Assembly: GCA_039933515.1 (NCBI GenBank)
Contig: JBDTNY010000135.1
Coordinates: forward strand, 1 to 6,602
DNA from: JAOUEA01 sp039933515
GTDB lineage: Bacteria > Actinomycetota > UBA4738 > HRBIN12
Direction: 5' to 3'
DNA length: 6,602 nucleotides
Below, in pieces: positions 5,933 through 6,602 of this stretch. Position numbers and translations under genes: made by a program. A model generated the notes under the pieces. The model saw only the letters and a list, made by a program, of their open reading frames with translations. It did not search any database and had not been told where the DNA came from. The number at the start of each line of letters is the position of its first letter. The stretch's first letter is position 1.

Positions 5933-5938
5933 AGGGTA
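5933..5938 (-). promoter_or_regulatory. -10-like TACCCT for a leaderless phosphoesterase transcript
   Basis: On the minus strand TACCCT is followed by six bases (CGGGCG) and the ATG at 5926, the same geometry as the serC promoter. No Shine-Dalgarno lies at usable spacing; a TCCTCC nearby on this strand is the anti-sense of one. The gene may thus be transcribed separately from the glycosidase gene 43 bp upstream. Confidence 0.5.
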
Positions 5939-5969
5939 TCGGCAGGAGGACGCGCAGCGACGAGCTCGA

Positions 5970-6602
5970 TCAGCGCAAGGTCGCCGGCTCGCCCGGATCC
6001 GGCGCCGCCACGGCGCCGAGACCGACGACCGCAACCCGCTCGCCGGTGCGATCGGATGGGCGTCCCACGAGGCAGCCGCCCACCCCCGTGGGGATCTCGC
6101 AGTACGCCTGATCGCGCTTCTTGACCCACATCGCGGTGCCGCCACCGCCATCGAGGTTCACCGCCCACGTCGCGCCAAGGTCGAGGAAGACCTTCGCGAA
6201 GTCCGGCAGGCGCATGCCCTTGGACCAGCCCGCGATCCGGCCATCCACGGTGACGATAAAGACCTTGCAGCGCGTGGCCGTGTCCCGGTCGGTACAACCG
6301 GCGTTGATGCCCACCCCGGTCCGCGGATTGAAGTTCAAGAAGTAGTCGGACCCGTCGTAGGGAGGGGCGACGTTCACGCCGCCCGAAACGAGCATCGGCT
6401 GGCCGCCGATCACATCGACGGCACCGTCGAGCTCGTGGATCCCCCACGTCAACCGCACACGATCGCCCTTCGCGAGGCCGACGATCGAGGCCGCCCTCGA
6501 GCTGGCCATCCGTGTCGCGATCACGAGGTTCGCCGGGCCGGCTCCCAGGACCAACGGCGCCTGCGAGCATGCGTCAGGCTGCGCATCGACCGTGTACGTG
6601 CG
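5970..6602 (-). CDS. Phosphodiester glycosidase (NAGPA family), C-terminal part, 5' end outside window
   Basis: The visible 210 residues are the C-terminal part of a phosphodiester glycosidase-type domain (NAGPA family, Pfam PF09992, formerly DUF2233). Relatives cleave sugar-1-phosphodiester linkages, as the lysosomal uncovering enzyme does. Numbering from the window edge, the evidence is the FNPRTGVGI stretch (91-99), VTVDGRIAGWSKGM (118-131), the helix ending LGATWAVNLDGGGG (142-155) and C-terminal GERVAVVGLG (187-196). The usual NLDGGGS is NLDGGGG here. Cys103, Cys112, Cys168 and Cys177 fit an exported protein. The frame is open to the right edge, so the true start and any signal peptide are outside; TTG 6554 is only an internal Leu codon. 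It is followed after 43 bp by the metallophosphoesterase gene on the same strand, suggesting related roles in breaking phosphodiesters and phosphoesters. Confidence 0.85.
   Translation of the reverse strand, partial: RTYTVDAQPDACSQAPLVLGAGPANLVIATRMASSRAASIVGLAKGDRVRLTWGIHELDGAVDVIGGQPMLVSGGVNVAPPYDGSDYFLNFNPRTGVGINAGCTDRDTATRCKVFIVTVDGRIAGWSKGMRLPDFAKVFLDLGATWAVNLDGGGGTAMWVKKRDQAYCEIPTGVGGCLVGRPSDRTGERVAVVGLGAVAAPDPGEPATLR

Noticed and set aside
5927..6151. Longer phosphoesterase start, adding 75 residues
   Set aside because: It would overlap most of the last 180 bases of the glycosidase gene and would bury the export signal; the added residues are low-complexity Arg/Ala/Ser.
6121..6345. 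Plus-strand ORF opposite the glycosidase
   Set aside because: It is antisense to the NLDGGGG-containing domain, has no ribosome binding site and no recognisable motif.
1..6602. A defence, mobile or biosynthetic system spanning the window
   Set aside because: The genes are mostly ordinary metabolic or exported enzymes on both strands with separate promoters; there is no transposase, integrase, nuclease, toxin-antitoxin or synthase signature, and no tRNA or rRNA.

Overview
The window is GC-rich throughout, with G/C-biased third codon positions, very short intergenic gaps and TAnnnT-type -10 boxes placed 6-7 bases before start codons that lack a Shine-Dalgarno sequence. This fits a GC-rich, probably deep-branching actinobacterium (Actinomycetota). 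That placement is inferred from composition, promoter style and gene content. No marker gene here fixes the lineage.

Layout, left to right. A perfect 9-bp tandem repeat fills the left edge (1-63). Four plus-strand units follow: a DDAH-type guanidino hydrolase (102-953), a short Arg-rich ORF with a consensus ribosome binding site inside a foldable stretch (1041-1190), a four-helix membrane protein resembling DUF2269 (1224-1709), and phosphoserine aminotransferase serC (1760-2863). Converging on serC is a minus-strand class III PLP aminotransferase (2889-4247), related to glutamate-1-semialdehyde aminomutase but with altered cofactor-pocket motifs. Divergent from it is a small lipoprotein (4374-4898). 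Converging on the lipoprotein are two minus-strand genes for probable exported hydrolases: a purple-acid-phosphatase-like metallophosphoesterase (4931-5926) and, upstream, the C-terminal part of a phosphodiester glycosidase (NAGPA family) that runs off the right edge.

How the genes relate. serC belongs to serine biosynthesis but has no serA or serB partner here. The DDAH-like enzyme and the class III aminotransferase are amino-acid enzymes with uncertain substrates, and nothing ties them into one pathway. The glycosidase and phosphoesterase pair is the only set suggesting a shared extracytoplasmic role, in breaking sugar-phosphate diesters and then phosphoesters.

I see no phage, transposon, CRISPR, tRNA or rRNA signal and no clear novel multi-gene system. 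The items most worth a second look are the small ORF/structured segment at 1030-1176, the repeated leaderless promoter geometry, the repeat-containing control region at 4248-4300, and the divergent aminotransferase.
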